Below, in pieces: positions 41,555 to 45,142 of a stretch of DNA of 45,142 bases; position 1 is the first letter of the stretch, and every line of letters begins with the position of its first letter. The notes beneath the pieces are model-generated. The model saw only the letters and a list, made by a program, of their open reading frames with translations. It ran no database searches and was not told where the DNA came from. This stretch comes from Candidatus Poribacteria bacterium (lineage in GTDB: Bacteria; Poribacteria; WGA-4E; WGA-3G), in NCBI GenBank assembly GCA_009839745.1, contig VXPE01000134.1, positions 1 through 45,142 of the forward strand, written 5' to 3'. Made by a program: the position numbers and the translations under genes.

Positions 41555-41628
41555 AGTTCAACATTCAAACGGAGTCAATTGCCCGGGTTCTTGCTGCTGT
41601 AGCCTAATGCAATAGGGCAGTTCTGTAT

Positions 41629-41649
41629 CCCCCGCCTAAAGGCAGGAGG
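41629..41649. repeat. IS200/IS605-type palindrome
   Basis: CCCCCGCC, TAAA, GGCAGGAGG followed by TTTTAGAAC. The pattern resembles the palindromes at 28600 and 29077. It lies in the 183-bp gap between the WD40 gene and mobA; no nuclease or transposase is near. Confidence 0.45.
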
Positions 41650-41737
41650 TTTTAGAACCGAAACGTATGATAAAAAGAGGTTGAGATTCCGGTCTGGCGA
41701 TAACGAATGGTATGACTATAGGTAATGCGAAAGTGGA

Positions 41738-42403
41738 TTAACGCGTAGTTTGCATGCTCATATAGGTGTCCGCGCTCTCAAGGTCTTCAGGTGTGTTGAT
41801 GTTGAAAAAGGACATGCCCTCCGGATCGAACGCCTGCCAGACTTCAGGCGAAACGCGCTTAATGTGTGCGCGTTCCTGTAAAGCATGGACACGCAACTCG
41901 GAGTCCCGTAACATTGACTTGATGATAGGTAGGCATCTTTTAGAATAGGCAGCACACAACGTTTGGAGGGTTATCTGCACATCATTGTGGGAGGCATGAA
42001 TTTCTCTATGGGTATAAGGCATCACCGCATCATATTCACCTAAAACGGAAACGAGATAGGTGAGTAATTTCGGTTCCACAAACGGACTATCACATGCGAC
42101 ACAGAGAACGGTGTTGTGCGAAGCACGCTTCAAACCGGTGTAGATGCCGCCCAACGCGCCAGTCCCCAGAAGAATATCGCCGTGCATCGGGACATCAAGA
42201 TGGGCATATTCAGCAGGACTATTGGTGATAAGCAGGAGTTCGTTTGTAACGAGGCACATGCGGTGGATAACATGCCCGATGAGTGAATTGTCGCCGAGCC
42301 GCATCAGTGCCTTATTCTCTCCCATCCGCCGACTCTTACCACCCGCAAGGATAACACCCGTGACCGGAATCAGTTTTTTAGACGCGTCCAACGACATTGA
42401 CAA
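41738..42403 (-). CDS. mobA: Molybdenum cofactor guanylyltransferase
   Basis: A 221-aa nucleotidyltransferase attaching GMP to Mo-MPT. The signature VILAGGKSRRMGENKALMRL is at residues 16-35, a GALGGIYTGL motif near 82 and CDSPFVEP near 103 with the metal Asp. The end has NINTPEDLESA, typical of MobA. Its start lies 26 bp within the end of the M28 peptidase gene, so the two are coupled. It needs MoeA (30023) in the pathway. Confidence 0.9.
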   Translation of the reverse strand: MSMSLDASKKLIPVTGVILAGGKSRRMGENKALMRLGDNSLIGHVIHRMCLVTNELLLITNSPAEYAHLDVPMHGDILLGTGALGGIYTGLKRASHNTVLCVACDSPFVEPKLLTYLVSVLGEYDAVMPYTHREIHASHNDVQITLQTLCAAYSKRCLPIIKSMLRDSELRVHALQERAHIKRVSPEVWQAFDPEGMSFFNINTPEDLESADTYMSMQTTR

Positions 42404-43580
42404 TTAACTCACCTACCTGTTGTAAACTTTTCGTGTTGAGCAGATCACACGTGTCTCGCTCCGAATGAATTTTTAATGCAACGCGTCCGACATCTCCCGC
42501 TGTTAACGTAACCGTTTCAAATCCGTGGCTCGCAATCGGGATGCTGTCTAATCCGACACCGATAGGTAAGTACCGCTCGAAAACCTGTATACCGAGTGCT
42601 TTGCCCGATGTTCGGAACATCTCAGCTAACATATCTGCGGTGTGGACCGTCGGGATTCCATAGCGTGTAACGACACTAACGGCGTTCCCAACGCCGAGCC
42701 CGTCTAAGTTGATAACATAGGTATTTTCTTGGTCATATTCATCAGCATGTGTTTGGACATAGCGTAATGCCCCGCACATGCCGTATTCTTCCGCACCAGC
42801 AGCGAGGAATGTAATAGATTTATCTTCACCCCGCGCCATCACGACCCGTGCCACTTCAAGCATAACGCCAACGCCAGAGGCATTATCAAAACCTCCAGGA
42901 GAGCGGTTCTGTGTGAAATTGATTTGTAAAAGCAGCAAGCAAAAAGCAGTAACGCCAGCGACACTCCAGACAGTAACGATGGAATCGGACAACCGGACCC
43001 AGATGAGGGGGCTGTAATCGGGGAACCAAACGAGGGTAGCGACCTCAATCACCATTACAGTTGTCAAGGCAGTAAGCCCGACAATCGCGATACCGTAAGC
43101 GACTGCCCGGACAGCAATCGGCAATACCTGTGATTTGGAGTCATAGTGTGCAACGAATAGGAGAGCAGGCGTATTATCATTCGGTTTCCTACCGTTTGTC
43201 GCAACAATGTTCTCCGAATCATACTTTCTACCCACATCATATAACCCTTCAAACCGCTTCTGCCACTGGGTACAAAGCAATGTTACGGCAAGACTGAATA
43301 AACAAGCAAGACATACGGGTATCAGAAACCGTTCGCCGAGCCACGGGACAGAGAGGACTATCGGAACGAAAAGACCACACAGGAGACGCGGTAATACCTC
43401 TGCGGGAAACTTTGTAAAAGAAAAAGGTTCTCGTGTGACATTCAACCCTAATTCTGAGAATTGCTGGACGATATACTCTTGTGCTTTCGCTTCGCCCGCG
43501 CTGCCCACCAGTCGCGGAAAAGCGAGTTGCGTGATGTGGTGATACGCACGTTTTGCATTATAAGCGTCGTTTGCGTCCAT
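42378..43580 (-). CDS. M28 family zinc peptidase with membrane segments
   Basis: A 400-aa aminopeptidase-type protein. The zinc ligands are His in LFVAHYDSKSQ, Asp in GGFDNASGVGV, Glu in GAEEYGMCGA, Asp in NLDGLG and His in KIHSERDT, so the catalytic set is complete. Unusual are two hydrophobic insertions (about 70-110 and 152-215) that look like membrane helices within or before the peptidase fold. It would therefore be a membrane-anchored peptidase. It overlaps mobA and is preceded by the sulfatase gene after 9 bp. Confidence 0.85.
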   Translation of the reverse strand: MDANDAYNAKRAYHHITQLAFPRLVGSAGEAKAQEYIVQQFSELGLNVTREPFSFTKFPAEVLPRLLCGLFVPIVLSVPWLGERFLIPVCLACLFSLAVTLLCTQWQKRFEGLYDVGRKYDSENIVATNGRKPNDNTPALLFVAHYDSKSQVLPIAVRAVAYGIAIVGLTALTTVMVIEVATLVWFPDYSPLIWVRLSDSIVTVWSVAGVTAFCLLLLQINFTQNRSPGGFDNASGVGVMLEVARVVMARGEDKSITFLAAGAEEYGMCGALRYVQTHADEYDQENTYVINLDGLGVGNAVSVVTRYGIPTVHTADMLAEMFRTSGKALGIQVFERYLPIGVGLDSIPIASHGFETVTLTAGDVGRVALKIHSERDTCDLLNTKSLQQVGELIVNVVGRV

Positions 43581-43589
43581 TGGAATTTA

Positions 43590-44969
43590 TCAAGTTGTTC
43601 CTAATTCTGACCCGAACCGCCGCCCTAAACGACCACGGAGCGTCTGAGCGATTTGACGTTCCGATTCCGCGATGTTATGGAGCTCACACGGATCGTTCTC
43701 TAAATCGTATAATTCTGTCACATCGCTGTAGTTTTCGATGAGTTTATGCGTCGCTGTCCGAATACACCGGAAGTTTCGGAGGGCACTCACTGTCTCGGTG
43801 CGATGGGTTTCAGTTTCACCACGAAGGACAGGCGCGATAGACCTCGCGTCGATACGTGGTAACACCGGCACACCCGCTAACTCACATATCGTCGGATTCA
43901 GATCGATCAACTCGACCAAACTCTCTGAAATCTGGTTTCCCGAAATACCGGGTCCAGCAACGATGAGTGGCACCCTGAGTGATGCTTCATACGCAACACT
44001 CTTCGTGTAAAGCCCATGATCACCGAGCATTTCACCGTGGTCGCTTGAATAAATAATATAGGTATTGTCGAGCATTCCGCGCGCCTCAAGTGCGCGGAGC
44101 ATTTCCCCGATCTGGTCATCAATCAGTTCCGTTGCGGCGCAGTACTGCTGTCGTGTCAGGGTAATCTCCTCAGGGCTAATATCAACGACGCGCCGTTTCA
44201 CCCATTCAGGCTTTCCTTCCATATCGTCATTGATGGCGGGCGGCATCTCTGCCTCTCTATATTTGTCCCCATACGCTGTCGGTGGATCGAACGGATCGTG
44301 CGGTCCGACGAAACTCACAAACATGTGCCACGGGAAATCATCAGGGATCGTTTCAATGAATTCAGTTGCCCGTCTGCCAATATAGGTATCGGCAAAGTCC
44401 TCTGTTGAGAGCACAGAATCGTGGGAACCCTCTTTAATCCAGCCGCCGCTACTGCGTTTCTGATAATCTGCGTGGAACGCTTTGAGCATCCCTTTTTCTG
44501 CAAGATAGTGCGTATAAGGACCGATGGGTGTTGGTGAACTTCCGGCATGCATTTTACCTTCACACTCTTCAGGATGTGTGAACCCCCAACTGTAGGTGCG
44601 TGGACGATCACCGTAGCGTCCATTGTAGCCATCGGGTTTGGCGAGGTCGAGTTTACCGACACACCCGACCCGATAACCGTGGTCCCGGAGTTGCTGATAA
44701 TAGGTCGGCACGGTGGCGGGCAAGAAACTGCCGTTATCCACTGCTCCTACTCGTGAAGGTTGCAATCCCGATGCGAGAGCGATACGTGAAGGCGCACAGA
44801 CAGGGGCATTCACTGTGCAGTTTGGAAAACTCACTCCCGTTTCTGCTAAACGTCGTAAGTTTGGGGTATTGAGTGCAGTCGGAGCATTCTCGTCAGTCTC
44901 CAGATAATCGTATCGGTGCTGGTCTGACATGATAAAGAGAACGTTCGGTCTATCGGTTTTTCGAGGCAT
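43590..44969 (-). CDS. Sulfatase (arylsulfatase/choline-sulfatase type)
   Basis: A 459-aa sulfatase. Metal-binding RPNVLFIMSDQHRYD is near residues 7-21, and the active-site motif CAPSR (C-x-P-S-R near 57-61) is the formylglycine site, so a maturation enzyme must exist elsewhere. Other motifs are FVSFVGPHDPFDPP near 210 and YSSDHGEMLGDHG near 310. No signal peptide is seen, so it may be cytoplasmic or start upstream. Substrate unknown; desulfation of polysaccharides fits a sponge/marine lifestyle. The gene leads the sulfatase-peptidase-mobA run. Confidence 0.92.
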   Translation of the reverse strand: MPRKTDRPNVLFIMSDQHRYDYLETDENAPTALNTPNLRRLAETGVSFPNCTVNAPVCAPSRIALASGLQPSRVGAVDNGSFLPATVPTYYQQLRDHGYRVGCVGKLDLAKPDGYNGRYGDRPRTYSWGFTHPEECEGKMHAGSSPTPIGPYTHYLAEKGMLKAFHADYQKRSSGGWIKEGSHDSVLSTEDFADTYIGRRATEFIETIPDDFPWHMFVSFVGPHDPFDPPTAYGDKYREAEMPPAINDDMEGKPEWVKRRVVDISPEEITLTRQQYCAATELIDDQIGEMLRALEARGMLDNTYIIYSSDHGEMLGDHGLYTKSVAYEASLRVPLIVAGPGISGNQISESLVELIDLNPTICELAGVPVLPRIDARSIAPVLRGETETHRTETVSALRNFRCIRTATHKLIENYSDVTELYDLENDPCELHNIAESERQIAQTLRGRLGRRFGSELGTT

Positions 44970-45142
44970 TTCAATTATTCCATATCAATGTTTTAAAAGT
45001 TTGTTTAGGTGTATTATATACAACCTGACACCAATTTTCAACGACAAAATCATCTAAAAAACGGATTGGAGACCTCATCCTTTAGGTCTTACTGTTACCC
45101 ATAAGTATAGGGGGTATGGAGCGTCTATCTTTTCCGTTCTGC

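Noticed and set aside
44996-45142. Right-edge sequence with a CCTTTAGG palindrome
   Set aside because: Possibly another IS605-like end, but the stem is weak and the window ends before anything can be confirmed.

Overview
The window reads as a chromosomal stretch of an uncultured Gram-negative bacterium. The style fits Candidatus Poribacteria or a similar sponge/marine lineage: LPS heptose genes, a TonB receptor, LamG-type secreted proteins, a sulfatase, an AlkP-superfamily hydrolase, a FlgD-like secretion-tail remnant, and many short interspersed repeats in gene leaders. That assignment is inference from gene content; no rRNA, tRNA or CRISPR array was seen.

Region by region. (1) 1-5.5 kb, all minus strand: a defence-like set of an FRG-domain protein, a fused MNT-HEPN protein and a 1173-aa DrmD-like SNF2 helicase with a DUF3883 tail. 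The helicase gene lies between two near-identical 27-bp direct repeats. (2) 5.8-10.7 kb, plus strand: heptose kinase (HldA-like), heptose bisphosphate phosphatase (GmhB), a UDP-sugar dehydrogenase and a coiled-coil NYN ribonuclease-like protein. (3) 11-17 kb: a secreted repeat protein, a small coiled-coil membrane protein, an AlkP-type hydrolase and a PolX homologue whose polymerase active site is gone. (4) 17.2-22.2 kb, minus strand: accD, then a coupled topA-ftsE-ftsX run in which FtsE has lost key ATPase residues. (5) 22.2-26.2 kb: two paralogous LamG secreted proteins on either side of a Ycf46-like AAA protein. (6) 26.3-31.2 kb: a MATE exporter, a tandem rhodanese with an in-frame TGA exactly at the catalytic cysteine (probable selenoprotein), a highly structured non-coding region with IS200/IS605-type ends and its own consensus promoter, an amidohydrolase and moeA. 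(7) 31.4-41.6 kb, plus strand: a probable zinc acquisition island made of two paralogous His/Cys-rich small membrane proteins with duplicated promoters, a His-rich lipoprotein, a TonB receptor, a MerC-like protein, a TroA/ZnuA-like binding protein, a 2Fe-2S protein, a small conserved protein, a CobW/G3E GTPase and a WD40 protein. (8) 41.7-45 kb, minus strand: mobA overlapping an M28 peptidase gene, then a sulfatase.

How it fits together. The metal island looks like one physiological unit: outer-membrane uptake (TonB receptor), periplasmic capture (His-rich lipoprotein, TroA-like protein), inner-membrane handling (MerC-like) and cytoplasmic delivery (CobW GTPase with partners). No ABC permease or ATPase is present, so those must be encoded elsewhere. 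The two small His/Cys-rich genes share an almost identical promoter and leader and are probably co-regulated.

The most notable signals are the selenocysteine rhodanese (27734-28573), the convergent structured RNA region beside it (28591-28983), the degenerate FtsE and PolX enzymes, and a repeat family whose end supplies the ribosome-binding leader of at least six genes.
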